A DNA stretch of 64,000 nucleotides from Flavobacterium sp. 102 (GCF_003634615.1 NZ_RBKX01000001.1:496001-560000), one strand, 5' to 3'. Shown: positions 1-8,895, counted from the stretch's first letter. Program-made: numbers and translations. Notes: generated from the letters alone by a model not told the origin.

Positions 1-199
1 AGTGTTGTAACACTTTGGCTTCTACTGAAGCACCTTCTATAGCTGGGGCGCCTAAAGTAATGTTGCCATTATCGTCTAATAAAAGAACTTTGTCAAAAGA
101 AACTTTTGAACCTTCTTCATTAGCCAAACGGTGAACATAAACTTTTAAGTCTTTGCTAACTTTAAATTGTTGCCCTGCTATCTCTACGATTGCGTACAT
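1..199 (-). CDS. rplU: 50S ribosomal protein L21 (bL21), 5' part only
   Basis: The reverse strand from an ATG at 199 encodes MYAIVEIAGQQFKV followed by a typical bL21 sequence (VYVHRL, VLLLDD, GAPAIEGASVEAKVL). The gene runs off the left edge, so only about the first 66 residues are visible. bL21 is a large-subunit ribosomal protein that binds 23S rRNA. rpmA (L27) usually follows it, which would lie outside the window. It is divergent from the M16 peptidase genes, across a 225-bp AT-rich gap. Confidence 0.95.
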   Translation of the reverse strand, partial: MYAIVEIAGQQFKVSKDLKVYVHRLANEEGSKVSFDKVLLLDDNGNITLGAPAIEGASVEAKVLQH

Positions 200-355
200 A
201 ACAATGATGTTTAATTAATTTTTTAAGTGTGCAAATATACTACTATTTCTTTTACACACAACACTATCCTAAAAAAAGTTAACCTATAGCATTGAGCTTA
301 TCAGATAAAGGAATTGGAATTTTGATTAATACTAGAGTTTTTGGATAAAAAAAAG

Positions 356-363
356 TATTTTTG
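356..363 (+). promoter_or_regulatory. Candidate minus-7 box for the M16 peptidase operon
   Basis: TATTTTTG matches the Bacteroidetes minus-7 consensus TAnnTTTG and lies about 60 bp before the ATG at 425. No well-spaced minus-33 TTG is obvious, so this rests on the box alone. Confidence 0.4.
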
Positions 364-424
364 TGTAACAAAACTAAAAGTTAGTTAACTAACTGAACAA
401 TCAACGAAAAAATTTCAATTTTTT

Positions 425-1750
425 ATGAAAAAATCATTAATTGCTTTAAGTTCATTGCTTATGCTTGGAGGAACAGCGCATGCTCAAAAGGTAGCTTTTG
501 AAGAGTACGATTTACCTAATGGTCTTCACGTAATTTTACACAACGATCCATCGGCTCCGGTAGTGATTACGTCTGTAATGTACCATGTAGGTTCTAAAGA
601 TGAAAATCCGGAAAGAACTGGATTTGCTCACTTTTTTGAACATTTATTATTCGAAGGAACTGAGAACATCAAAAGAGGTGAATGGTTTAAAATTGTAACT
701 TCTAACGGAGGAACAAACAACGCCAACACTTCTGAAGACAGAACGTATTACTTCGAAGTTTTTCCTTCTAACAATACCGAATTAGGATTATGGATGGAAT
801 CTGAAAGATTAATGCATCCGGTAATCAACCAAATTGGTGTTGATACGCAAAACGAAGTAGTAAAAGAAGAAAAAAGACTACGCGTTGACAACCAACCTTA
901 CGGAAATTTAATTGCCGAGGTGAAGAAAAACATGTTTAAAAATCACCCATACCGTTGGGCACCAATTGGTTCTATGGACCATTTAGACGCAGCGACTTTG
1001 GAAGAATTTCAAGCATTTAACAAAAAATTCTATACGCCAAACAATGCGGTTTTAGTAGTGGCAGGTCAAATTGACATTGCGCAAACTAAAGCATGGATTG
1101 AAAAATATTTTGGCCCAATTCCAAGAGGTGTTGAAGTCAAAAAACAAACTTTCACAGAAGCACCGATTACGGAAACCATCAAAGCGACATACGAAGATCC
1201 AAACATCCAAAAAGCAATGATGGTTGCTGCTTACAGAATTCCGTCTATGAAAACGCGTGATGCTAGAGTGTTAGACATGATTTCTACTTATTTAAGCAAT
1301 GGAAAAAGCTCAAAATTGTACAAAAAAATTGTTGACGATAAGAAAATGGCTTTGGTAGTTGCCGCTTTTAATTACGCTCAGGAAGATTATGGACAATACA
1401 TTCTTTACGGAATGCCACAAGGCGAAAACACTTCGGCTGACTTAATCAGAGAAATTGATGAAGAAATCGTGAAATTACAAACCGAATTGATTTCTGAAAA
1501 AGATTTCCAAAAACTACAAAATATCAACGAAAGCAATTACGTTGATAATAATGCCAGCATCGAAGGTGTTGCCGAAAATTTAGCCACTTACTATTTGTTA
1601 TATGGTGATGTTAATTTGATTAATACTGATATTGACATTTTGCGTTCCATTACTCGTGAAGAAATCAGAGAGGCAGCCAAAAAATATTTAAATCCTAATC
1701 AACGTTTGATTTTGGATTATGTTCCAGCGAAAGACAAAGCTCAAAACTAA
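425..1750 (+). CDS. M16 family zinc metallopeptidase, catalytic subunit
   Basis: This 441-residue protein starts with a signal peptide (cleavage near AHA-QK, residue 20), so it is exported, probably to the periplasm. The inverted zinc motif HxxEH is intact as HFFEH at residues 69-73. The downstream glutamate region (NEVVKEEKR, about residue 145) is also present, so an active insulinase/pitrilysin-type peptidase is expected. A second M16-like domain fills the C-terminal half. The next gene starts 13 bp downstream and encodes an M16 protein without the zinc motif. Such active/inactive pairs are typical of bacterial two-subunit M16 peptidases. The substrate is unknown, probably oligopeptides. 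Confidence 0.9.
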   Translation: MKKSLIALSSLLMLGGTAHAQKVAFEEYDLPNGLHVILHNDPSAPVVITSVMYHVGSKDENPERTGFAHFFEHLLFEGTENIKRGEWFKIVTSNGGTNNANTSEDRTYYFEVFPSNNTELGLWMESERLMHPVINQIGVDTQNEVVKEEKRLRVDNQPYGNLIAEVKKNMFKNHPYRWAPIGSMDHLDAATLEEFQAFNKKFYTPNNAVLVVAGQIDIAQTKAWIEKYFGPIPRGVEVKKQTFTEAPITETIKATYEDPNIQKAMMVAAYRIPSMKTRDARVLDMISTYLSNGKSSKLYKKIVDDKKMALVVAAFNYAQEDYGQYILYGMPQGENTSADLIREIDEEIVKLQTELISEKDFQKLQNINESNYVDNNASIEGVAENLATYYLLYGDVNLINTDIDILRSITREEIREAAKKYLNPNQRLILDYVPAKDKAQN

Positions 1751-1763
1751 GACTCAAAGTATC

Positions 1764-3818
1764 ATGAAAAAAACAATTATAGTATTATCAAGCTTGTTTT
1801 TAACCCTTATTATGCAAGCACAAGACAGAACACAACCAAAACCAGGTCCGGCACCGGTTTTGAATATCAAAAAACCAACGACTTTTACTTTGCCAAACGG
1901 CTTGAAAGTTTTGGTCGTTGAAAACCACAAGTTACCAAGAGTTGCTTTTAGTTTAACCATCGACAATACGCCGTATGCTGAAGGTGATAAAAAAGGGGTT
2001 GCTGATTTAACCAGTAGCTTAATTGGTAACGGATCAACTAAAACTTCTAAAGATGTTTTCAACGAAGAAATTGATTTTCTTGGAGCGAATATTAATTTCT
2101 TCGCCTCCGGTGCCAGCGCTAGTGGTTTGTCAAAGCACTCTAAAAGAATTTTAGAATTAATGGCTGAAGGCGCTTTGATGCCAAACTTCACGCAAGAGGA
2201 ATTTGACAAAGAAAGAGACAAATTAATTGAAGGCTTAAAAACCCAAGAAAAAAGTGTTACCGCTGTTGCCGGAAGAGTAGAAGGTGTTTTAGCTTATGGC
2301 AAAAGCCACCCGGCCGGAGAATATTTATCTGAAGAAACCATTAAAAATGTTTCTTTAGCTGATGTAAAAAACAACTACAGAACCTATTTTGTTCCACAGA
2401 ACGCTTATCTTGTTGTAGTGGGTGATGTTAAAACCAAAGACGTTAAGAAAAACGTTGAGAAATTATTTGGTTCATGGGTAAAAGCTACGGCTCCTAATTT
2501 GACTTATTCTAACCCAACAAACGTTCAATACTCACAAATTAACTTTGTGGATATGCCAAACGCAGTACAATCTGAAATCACGATTTTAAATACGGTTAAT
2601 TTAAAAATGTCTGATGCAGATTATTTTCCTGTGATTTTAGCCAACCAAGTATTTGGTGGAGATTTCAACAGTTACTTGAACATGAATTTAAGAGAAGCAC
2701 ATGGTTGGACATACGGCGCCCGATCTAGCGTAGGTTTCGACAAAAACATGTACAGCGTATTCAAAGCCAATACTCAAGTGAGAAACGCAGTTACGGATAG
2801 CGCTGTGGTAGAAGCTTTAAACGAATTGAAAAAAATCAGAACTGAAAAAGTAAGTGCAGACGTTTTAAATAGTGTTAAAGCTGGATATGTTGGTCGTTTC
2901 GTAATGCAAGTTGAAAAACCGGCTACCGTAGCACGTTATGCTTTGAACATTGAAACCGAAGGTTTACCAGCTGATTTTTATGAAAATTATATCAAAAACA
3001 TCAATGCAGTTACTCCGGATGACATCATGAGAGTAGCTAACAAATATTTCTTAGCAGATAACTTAAGAATATTAGTGGTTGGAAAAGCATCTGAAGTACT
3101 TTCAGGTTTAGAAAGCAGAAAAATTCCAATTTTCTACTTTGATAAATTTGGTAACCCAACAGAGAAACCGGTAATGAAAAAAGCGGTTCCTGCAGGTGTA
3201 ACGGTAAAAACCATTGTTGACGCTTATGTTGCTGCTATTGGTGGTGATAAAGCTGTTAAGTCAGTGAAATCTATCGCTTATTTAGGTTCTGCTAAAATAC
3301 CTCAAGCGCCGATGCCAATTACTTACACTTCTAAGATTGACTCAAAAGGAAGATTAGCAGAAGAATTATCAATGGCCGGAATGGGTTCATTGATGAAACA
3401 AGTGGTTAATGGTAATACTGCTTATGCTTCTCAACAAGGGCAGAAAAAAGTTATGGAAGGCAAAGAATTAGCCGAAATGAAAGAAAGCGCTGTATTATTC
3501 AGCGAAACTTTATTGGCCTCTAAAGCCGGTGTAACGGTTACAGGTATTGAATCTCTAAACGGAAGCGATGTTTATACTGTAGTTGATGGTGACTCTACTT
3601 ATTACTTTGATGTAAAATCAGGTTTAAAAGTTGCTGAAGCTTCAACGGTTGATCAAGGCGGACAAAAAGTAACTCAACTTACTACTTACGGTGATTACAG
3701 AGATGTAAAAGGTGTTAAAGTCCCTTTCAACCAAGTGATGAATGTTGGTTTCGAATTAGACATCAAAATGTCTGAAGTTAAAATCAACGAAGGTGTTACT
3801 GATGCCGATTTTCAATAA
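1764..3818 (+). CDS. M16 family peptidase-like protein, non-catalytic subunit with C-terminal extension
   Basis: I start it at the ATG at 1764, which gives a clean signal peptide (MKKTIIVLSSLF, cleavage near MQA-QD) and 684 residues. A longer reading overlaps the upstream gene and spoils the signal. The M16 fold is recognisable (FTLPNGLKVLVVENHKLP, YLVVVGDV), but HxxEH is missing where it should be (about residue 75). The C-terminal M16 domain keeps the substrate-binding Arg/Tyr region (NLREAHGWTYGARS). After about residue 475 there is an additional domain of roughly 200 residues resembling LolA-type lipoprotein-sorting folds (IDSKGRLAEEL, YYFDVKSGLKV). It probably pairs with the preceding peptidase. 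The role of the extra domain is not known. Confidence 0.85.
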   Translation: MKKTIIVLSSLFLTLIMQAQDRTQPKPGPAPVLNIKKPTTFTLPNGLKVLVVENHKLPRVAFSLTIDNTPYAEGDKKGVADLTSSLIGNGSTKTSKDVFNEEIDFLGANINFFASGASASGLSKHSKRILELMAEGALMPNFTQEEFDKERDKLIEGLKTQEKSVTAVAGRVEGVLAYGKSHPAGEYLSEETIKNVSLADVKNNYRTYFVPQNAYLVVVGDVKTKDVKKNVEKLFGSWVKATAPNLTYSNPTNVQYSQINFVDMPNAVQSEITILNTVNLKMSDADYFPVILANQVFGGDFNSYLNMNLREAHGWTYGARSSVGFDKNMYSVFKANTQVRNAVTDSAVVEALNELKKIRTEKVSADVLNSVKAGYVGRFVMQVEKPATVARYALNIETEGLPADFYENYIKNINAVTPDDIMRVANKYFLADNLRILVVGKASEVLSGLESRKIPIFYFDKFGNPTEKPVMKKAVPAGVTVKTIVDAYVAAIGGDKAVKSVKSIAYLGSAKIPQAPMPITYTSKIDSKGRLAEELSMAGMGSLMKQVVNGNTAYASQQGQKKVMEGKELAEMKESAVLFSETLLASKAGVTVTGIESLNGSDVYTVVDGDSTYYFDVKSGLKVAEASTVDQGGQKVTQLTTYGDYRDVKGVKVPFNQVMNVGFELDIKMSEVKINEGVTDADFQ

Positions 3819-3838
3819 TTGAAATTTCAATAGATAAT

Positions 3839-3871
3839 AAAAAGACCGCTAGTGATAGTGGTCTTTTTTTT
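3839..3871 (+). terminator. Rho-independent terminator of the M16 operon
   Basis: AAAGACC pairs with GGTCTTT around a short loop, with further pairs inside, followed by an eight-T run. It lies 20 bp after the M16 stop codon. Confidence 0.85.
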
Positions 3872-3873
3872 GT

Positions 3874-3967
3874 AAACCACTTAGAAACATAGAAAAAAAT
3901 ACCATTTACTCTAAAAAAGAGTGAAACGACTTAATAAAAGTTTCAAATTCTATATCTCTATGTGGTT
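3874..3967. repeat. Imperfect inverted-repeat element (AACCAC...GTGGTT)
   Basis: AACCACttAGAAACATAGA at the left end is matched in inverted orientation by TCTATGTGGTT at the right end, with AT-rich DNA between. It resembles in design the element at 16568-16661. It fills the gap between the convergent M16 operon and the EamA gene. From memory, AACCACATAGAAACATAG...CTATGTGGTT elements recur in Flavobacterium genomes; I could not check this. Confidence 0.5.
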
Positions 3968-3981
3968 AACCTTTCTGAGTT

Positions 3982-4854
3982 TTATTTTTTACTTGACAAG
4001 TAAACGCCTATCAAAATAATAAAAGCACCAATAAACTGAACCGGCGTCAACATTTCGTTATCTAACAATCCCCAAAAGAAAGCCACTACCGGAATTAAAT
4101 AAGTTACCGAAGTCGCAAAAACAGGAGACGAAATCTGAATCAATTTATAAAAAAGCACATTGGCTATTCCGGTTCCAATGACACCCAAAATAGCGACATA
4201 CATCATCGCATGTTGCACTTCTTCTACCTCAACTACCGAAAAGAAATCGGTAAAGGATAAAATGATTAAAGCCGGAAACAACATCACTAAAAAGTTTCCA
4301 ACCGTTATGGTCAGTGGTTTTAAATCGGATAAATATTTTTTGATGAAATTCACATTCATCGCATAACAAATTGAAGCAATCAGTACCAATATCGTATACC
4401 AATAATTCTGATTCGGATTGTGAATCGCTCCGTTAAAAATCAATAACATTGTTCCGACAAGCCCAACGACTACGCCAAAGATTTGCGTTCGCTTGAAATC
4501 CAATCCAAAAACTATCGCGCCAAGGATTAGCGTATTCAAAGGCGTTAAAGAATTGAGTATCGAACTCACCGAACTATTAATTTCAGTTTGGGCAATCGCA
4601 AAAAGATAAGCCGGAATAAAGGTTCCAAAAAGCGACGTCAGCGCAATAAACTTCCATTTGTGTAACGGAATGGTCATTATATTTTTAAAGCCAACAATCA
4701 AGAGAAACAAAGCGCAAAAGATGATTCGAAGCGAACCCAACTGAAACGGATTCAAACTCACCAAACCTTTTTTAATAAGAATAAATGAACTTCCCCAAAT
4801 CAAGGCAAGTACAATTAAAATAAACCATTTGAATTGTTGAGACTTCATATACAA
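3982..4854 (-). CDS. EamA/DMT-superfamily permease
   Basis: A 290-residue, highly hydrophobic protein with about ten membrane segments in two EamA halves. Typical features are WGSSFILIKKGL at the end of the first helix and the conserved helix ends of the second half (YLIPVVAFFWGLLDNEMLTPVQFIGAFIILIGV). This drug/metabolite transporter fold usually exports small metabolites or amino acids, and no substrate can be read from the sequence. The ATG at 4854 (MYMKSQQ) and an ATG two codons later are equally plausible starts. It is transcribed alone, divergent from the metal-binding lipoprotein. Confidence 0.85.
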   Translation of the reverse strand: MYMKSQQFKWFILIVLALIWGSSFILIKKGLVSLNPFQLGSLRIIFCALFLLIVGFKNIMTIPLHKWKFIALTSLFGTFIPAYLFAIAQTEINSSVSSILNSLTPLNTLILGAIVFGLDFKRTQIFGVVVGLVGTMLLIFNGAIHNPNQNYWYTILVLIASICYAMNVNFIKKYLSDLKPLTITVGNFLVMLFPALIILSFTDFFSVVEVEEVQHAMMYVAILGVIGTGIANVLFYKLIQISSPVFATSVTYLIPVVAFFWGLLDNEMLTPVQFIGAFIILIGVYLSSKK

Positions 4855-4909
4855 TTTTCAGACTTCAAATTTTGTAATTATTTTAAGAATAATAACTTTA
4901 ATTTTTATT

Positions 4910-4917
4910 TATTTTTG
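4910..4917 (+). promoter_or_regulatory. Candidate minus-7 box for the HMA lipoprotein gene
   Basis: TATTTTTG matches TAnnTTTG and lies 39 bp before the start codon at 4957. The minus-33 element is unclear. Confidence 0.4.
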
Positions 4918-4956
4918 TCCACACAAACAAGCAATTAAGAATTAAAAATAAATACC

Positions 4957-5331
4957 ATGAATTTCACCAAATCATTATTAACCTTAGGTATGGCCTCAAC
5001 CTTATTTTTCAGCTGTAAAGATACCGCAAGCAAGCCTACAACTGATGACACTAAAGAAGCTGCCGCAACAGAACAAAAAGCACCAACTGTTGCAGCTAAA
5101 CCTGAAACAGCTACTTTTAAAATAGACGGCATGACTTGCTCGATGGGTTGTGCAAAAACTATTGAAAAAGAATTAGCGCACATGAACGGTGTGCAAAAAG
5201 CAACCGTTGATTTTGACAAAAAAGAAGCTACAGTCGAATTTGACGCAGCGGTTTTAACACCGGAAAAATTATTTGCAACAGTTGAAGCTACCGGAGACGG
5301 CACAACTTATAAAGTGGTTACTAATAAATAA
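4957..5331 (+). CDS. Heavy-metal-associated (HMA) domain lipoprotein
   Basis: A 124-residue lipoprotein: a signal peptide ends in the lipobox FFSC (Cys20), followed by a Thr/Ala/Lys-rich linker to about residue 50. An HMA fold fills the rest (TFKIDGMTC, VQKATVDFDKKEATVEFD). The metal-binding loop reads GMTCSMGC, with three residues between the cysteines rather than the two of the classical GMTCxxC motif. The protein probably binds a soft metal such as copper or mercury at the cell surface or in the periplasm. It has its own terminator and no operon partner. Confidence 0.85.
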   Translation: MNFTKSLLTLGMASTLFFSCKDTASKPTTDDTKEAAATEQKAPTVAAKPETATFKIDGMTCSMGCAKTIEKELAHMNGVQKATVDFDKKEATVEFDAAVLTPEKLFATVEATGDGTTYKVVTNK

Positions 5332-5340
5332 AATTATATA

Positions 5341-5370
5341 AAAAAAGGAACTCAATTGAGTTCCTTTTTT
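5341..5370 (+). terminator. Bidirectional terminator hairpin
   Basis: A perfect 30-bp palindrome: AAAAAAGGAACTCAA is followed directly by its reverse complement TTGAGTTCCTTTTTT. It serves the HMA gene on the plus strand and could also serve gldD, which converges on it. Confidence 0.9.
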
Positions 5371-5377
5371 ATTTAGT

Positions 5378-5431
5378 TTGCTTCGCCAGTTCGCTTCGCT
5401 CGTGCCGCTCTGTTCGGCCTAACGGTCTCGG
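5378..5431 (-). repeat. Dispersed GC-rich repeat overlapping the gldD 3' end
   Basis: Read on the minus strand it contains CCGAGACCGTTAGGCCGAAC and then GAGCGAAGCGAACTGGCGAAG. The second half matches copies at 38701-38735, 41921-41947, 54669-54690 and 54826-54850. The first half matches 38921-38952. The last gldD codons (ending TRDR) and its stop fall inside the repeat. Confidence 0.65.
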
Positions 5432-5988
5432 GTCCATTGAATGGTTTCCATCAATTGCTGCATGTCGTTTTTGATATAATCTGCCGCCGGCATAATTGAG
5501 TCAAAATTAGGTTTGGCATAAAAATAAACCGAACCGGTCACAAAATGTTTAATACTATCCGTAGCATAAAACTGAGCATTGGTTGCGGCATTTCCTCTTA
5601 CTTGATAAAACATCCCATAAACTTTTTTATCAGGATTGATATAAGGTTGTTCCAAAATATCGTCGGCTTTGATTACGTGTTCGTAAGTCAGTTTTTGCGC
5701 ATCTCTCAATAATTTATTGATGTCGCCATTTACCGGTTTATAGGTCAAATAAATGGTCGCCTTCATTTTTGGATAATGAATCGAAAAGCCACAGTTTCTA
5801 TCTTCTTTGATAATCGCATCTTCATTGATATCAAAGGCAACCGGACAATGATTACTAAAAGGGGCATATTGTGCCAAAGGATAATCCAAACGCAATTGAC
5901 TCGCGGGTTTAGGTAACGCATCATCTTTACAAGCGGTGAAACTCAAAAGCAAAACCACGGATAAAAATCCAATTATCTTATTTATCAT
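5419..5988 (-). CDS. gldD: Gliding motility lipoprotein GldD
   Basis: A 189-residue lipoprotein with a signal peptide and lipobox FTAC (Cys20). It matches GldD in length and in hallmark sequences such as SQLRLDYPLAQYAPF, CPVAFDIN and FYATDSIKHFVTGSVYFYAKPNFDS. GldD is essential for gliding and for the type IX secretion machinery in Flavobacterium. It begins 6 bp after gldE ends, so the two are co-transcribed, matching their known linkage. The last residues (TRDR) and stop lie in a dispersed repeat, so the C-terminal tip may be recently altered. Confidence 0.93.
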   Translation of the reverse strand: MINKIIGFLSVVLLLSFTACKDDALPKPASQLRLDYPLAQYAPFSNHCPVAFDINEDAIIKEDRNCGFSIHYPKMKATIYLTYKPVNGDINKLLRDAQKLTYEHVIKADDILEQPYINPDKKVYGMFYQVRGNAATNAQFYATDSIKHFVTGSVYFYAKPNFDSIMPAADYIKNDMQQLMETIQWTRDR

Positions 5989-5994
5989 TTTATA

Positions 5995-7290
5995 TTATTC
6001 AAGTGTTACTTTTAGTTGTTTGATTCTCTTTTTATCAACGGCTTCGATGGTAAAATGCACCGACGAAAAAAGAATTTTTTGTCCTTTTTTGGGAAAATTA
6101 CCCAATACTTCTAATATGAATCCGGCGAGTGTTTCTGCTTCACCTTTATTCTCTTCAAAAGCTTCTTCATCAACATCAACAATCCGGTAGAAATCCTTTA
6201 AGTTGATTTTGCCTTCAAACAGATAATTCTTGTCGTCAATTTGGGAGAAATTAATATTCTCATCATCAAACTCATCCGATATATCGCCAACAATTTCTTC
6301 GATAACATCTTCTAAAGAAACCAAACCTGATGTTCCGCCATATTCATCAACTACAATAGCCAAATGACTTTTCATCCGTTGGAAATCTTTAAGCAAATCA
6401 TCCAACTTTTTATTTTCGGGTACAAAAAACGGCTCGCGCATTAATGGGTTCCAATCAAACTCTTTTTTGTGAATATGCGGAATCAAATCTTTCACAAAGA
6501 GTATGCCTTCGATATGATCGATACTTTCTCTGAAAATCGGAATCCTCGAATAACCCTTGTCAACGATTTTGGCATAAACATCCGCAAAAGATTCTTCAAT
6601 TTCGAGCGCAAATATATCAATTCTCGGACTCATGACTTGCTTTGTGTCTGTATTTCCGAAAGAAACTATGCCTTCCAAAATTTTCTGTTCGTCAAAAGTA
6701 GTATCATCTGTAGAAGTCATTTCCAGTGCTTGCGACAATTGGTCTACTGAAATATTGGATTTTTGTCGACCTAATTTATCATGCAAAAAAACCGAAACTG
6801 CACGCATCGGCAGACTGATGGGTGAAAGCAATTGATCTAAAACAAACAAAGGATTTACTATAAACTTTGAGAATTTGATATTGTTCCGACTCGCATATAC
6901 TTTAGGCAATACTTCTCCGAAAAGCAAAATTAGAAAAGTGATTAGGATAACCTCAACCACGAATTTTATAACGGGTGATTCAATATCCGCAAAAACCGAA
7001 TTGCCCACAAAGGAAAAAATAATAACCACGCCAATATTGACAAAATTATTGGCTAATAAAAGTGTGGCCAATAGCTTTTTAGGTTTCTGTAAAAGTTTGG
7101 AAACTAAGTTGGCTTTCCGTTGGTTTTCTGAAGCCAATTTGGTTAAATCATTTTGCGAAAGCGAAAATAATGCGACTTCAGCTGCCGAAATCATTGCCGA
7201 ACAAAAAAGCAATAATGCGATAGCGATAATTCCAAAAAGTAAATTGGTATCTAAATTATCTAAAAAAGTTAAACTGGGCTCCGGATCCAA
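5995..7290 (-). CDS. gldE: Gliding motility-associated protein GldE (CNNM/CorC-type membrane protein)
   Basis: A 431-residue protein with an N-terminal DUF21/CNNM membrane domain of about four segments (residues 15-170). Two CBS domains follow (about 200-330; VMSPRIDIFALEIEES, HLAIVVDEYGGTSGLVSLEDVIEEIVGDI) and then a CorC/HlyC C-terminal domain (about 345-431). The order gldE then gldD matches the known gliding locus. GldE is thought to support GldD; family relatives transport or sense divalent cations, but a transport role here is not shown. The gene lies downstream of ssb and mutY on the same strand. Confidence 0.92.
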   Translation of the reverse strand: MDPEPSLTFLDNLDTNLLFGIIAIALLLFCSAMISAAEVALFSLSQNDLTKLASENQRKANLVSKLLQKPKKLLATLLLANNFVNIGVVIIFSFVGNSVFADIESPVIKFVVEVILITFLILLFGEVLPKVYASRNNIKFSKFIVNPLFVLDQLLSPISLPMRAVSVFLHDKLGRQKSNISVDQLSQALEMTSTDDTTFDEQKILEGIVSFGNTDTKQVMSPRIDIFALEIEESFADVYAKIVDKGYSRIPIFRESIDHIEGILFVKDLIPHIHKKEFDWNPLMREPFFVPENKKLDDLLKDFQRMKSHLAIVVDEYGGTSGLVSLEDVIEEIVGDISDEFDDENINFSQIDDKNYLFEGKINLKDFYRIVDVDEEAFEENKGEAETLAGFILEVLGNFPKKGQKILFSSVHFTIEAVDKKRIKQLKVTLE

Positions 7291-7315
7291 AGGCTTCTGG
7301 GTTAATTAAACAATA

Positions 7316-7753
7316 TCAAAATGGCAAGTCATTTTCAGGGGTTGCCGGATTTGGTGCTTCAAAATTATTGCTTTTTGGTTCAAGATTATGTGGCGCCTTT
7401 ACACCTTCAACTTCTTTTTTAGTGGTTAAAAAGGTAAATTCTGTCACTTGAATTTCTGTAGTATATTTGGTCGTACCGTCTTCAGCTTGCCATTGGCGCG
7501 ATTTGATTCTGCCTTCAATGTAAATCTTGTCGCCTTTGGATAAATATTTTTCACAAATTTCTGCAGCTTTGTTTCTCACTACTAAATTGTGCCATTCGGT
7601 CGACGTAATTTTTTCGTTAGTTTGCTTATTAATATAGACTTCATTGGTAGCCAAAGGAAAACGTCCGATGCAATTGCCACCTTCAAAATAGTGCATCTTT
7701 ACTTCATCACCTAAATGACCAATCAGCATCACTTTATTTAATGTACCATTCAT
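7316..7753 (-). CDS. ssb: Single-stranded DNA-binding protein SSB
   Basis: 145 residues: an OB-fold N-terminal domain (LNKVMLIGHLGDEVKM, STEWHNLVVRNKAAEICEKYLSKGDKIYIEGRI), then a variable linker and the conserved acidic tip ENDLPF that docks repair and replication proteins. It binds and protects single-stranded DNA during replication, recombination and repair. It lies between mutY and gldE, 25 bp before gldE, an arrangement also known in other Flavobacterium genomes. Confidence 0.95.
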   Translation of the reverse strand: MNGTLNKVMLIGHLGDEVKMHYFEGGNCIGRFPLATNEVYINKQTNEKITSTEWHNLVVRNKAAEICEKYLSKGDKIYIEGRIKSRQWQAEDGTTKYTTEIQVTEFTFLTTKKEVEGVKAPHNLEPKSNNFEAPNPATPENDLPF

Positions 7754-7772
7754 TTTTCCGATTTGTTACCCT

Positions 7773-7780
7773 CAAATTTA
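7773..7780 (-). promoter_or_regulatory. Candidate minus-7 box for ssb-gldE-gldD
   Basis: TAAATTTG on the minus strand matches TAnnTTTG, 19 bp before the ssb ATG. It suggests ssb-gldE-gldD has its own promoter besides any read-through from mutY. Confidence 0.45.
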
Positions 7781-7795
7781 CAATTTTTTTGAAAA

Positions 7796-8836
7796 TTAAA
7801 ACCTTTCTTTTTCAATAAAATTAAAAATTACAATCGGAAACGGCATTTTTTTAACTGATTCCCAGTCTATTCCGTTTTCAAGCTTGCCTTTCACTTTTAT
7901 TTTCCAGAAATTGATATTTAAATGTTGGTGCGTCAATTTATGAACTGTCGTTTCCGAATTGTACCAATGAATATCGATCACTTCATTGGCTACAAATTGC
8001 TGGTTTTGCAAAAGTTCCAATAGTGCTGCCTCGGTCAATTTATTTTCTGTTTCCAATAAAGGAAATTCATATAAGTTATGCCAAATGCCTTTTTGGGTGC
8101 GTTTCTGTAGCAAAGTATTTTCGACTTCATCCGAAAAAACCAAGTAATTAAAATGACGCGTTCTCACTTTAACTTTTTTAGATTTTACCGGAAGTATCGC
8201 CACTTTCTTCTTTTGCAAAGCGGCACAACTATCATTAAAAACACAATTCCCACAATCCGGATTTTTGGGTGTGCATTGGAGTGCTCCAAATTCCATGATG
8301 GCTTGGTTGAATAAATTGGCTTTTCCTTTAGGCAATAATTCAGCCGCCAATTGAGTGAATTCTTTTTTGGCGCTAGCCGAAACAATATCAGTTTCCACGT
8401 CAAAGTAGCGCGACAGAACCCTATAAACATTGCCATCAACCACAGGAACGTTTTCATTATAAGAGAAAGATGCAATCGCAGCGGCAGTATATTCGCCTAT
8501 GCCTTTTAGTTTTAATAATTCTGCATAACTTTTCGGAAACTCACCATTGAATTCAAACGCCACTTGCTGCGCAGTTTTGTGTAAATTTCGCGCTCTGGAA
8601 TAATACCCTAACCCTTGCCATAGTTTCAGCACGTCTTCTTCGGAAGCTTTAGCCAAATCAAAAACCGTTGGAAACGCTTCGGTAAAACGCAAAAAATAAG
8701 GCAATCCTTGTGCGACTCTCGTTTGTTGCAACATGATTTCGGACAACCAAATAAAGTAAGGATTAACGGTATTTCGCCAAGGCAAATCACGTTTGTTTTG
8801 TAAATACCATTGGGTAAGCAGATTAGGGAATTTCAT
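7796..8836 (-). CDS. mutY: A/G-specific adenine glycosylase MutY
   Basis: 346 residues. The HhH-GPD domain shows the catalytic glutamate in SEIMLQQTRV, the helix-hairpin-helix LKGIGEYTAAAIASF and the aspartate in VVDGNVYRVLSR. The iron-sulphur cluster cysteines follow (CTPKNPDCGNCVFNDSC, spacing 6-2-5). The C-terminal third is a MutT-like domain that recognises 8-oxoG (about 220-345). The enzyme removes adenine mispaired with 8-oxoguanine in base excision repair. It is the first gene of the mutY-ssb-gldE-gldD cluster. Confidence 0.95.
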   Translation of the reverse strand: MKFPNLLTQWYLQNKRDLPWRNTVNPYFIWLSEIMLQQTRVAQGLPYFLRFTEAFPTVFDLAKASEEDVLKLWQGLGYYSRARNLHKTAQQVAFEFNGEFPKSYAELLKLKGIGEYTAAAIASFSYNENVPVVDGNVYRVLSRYFDVETDIVSASAKKEFTQLAAELLPKGKANLFNQAIMEFGALQCTPKNPDCGNCVFNDSCAALQKKKVAILPVKSKKVKVRTRHFNYLVFSDEVENTLLQKRTQKGIWHNLYEFPLLETENKLTEAALLELLQNQQFVANEVIDIHWYNSETTVHKLTHQHLNINFWKIKVKGKLENGIDWESVKKMPFPIVIFNFIEKERF

Positions 8837-8853
8837 AGTTAAATTATCGTTTA

Positions 8854-8861
8854 CAAAAATA
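8854..8861 (-). promoter_or_regulatory. Candidate minus-7 box for mutY
   Basis: TATTTTTG on the minus strand, 17 bp before the mutY start codon, implying a very short leader. Confidence 0.45.
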
Positions 8862-8895
8862 AAAGTTTATGTTATTAAATTTTAATAGATTATGC

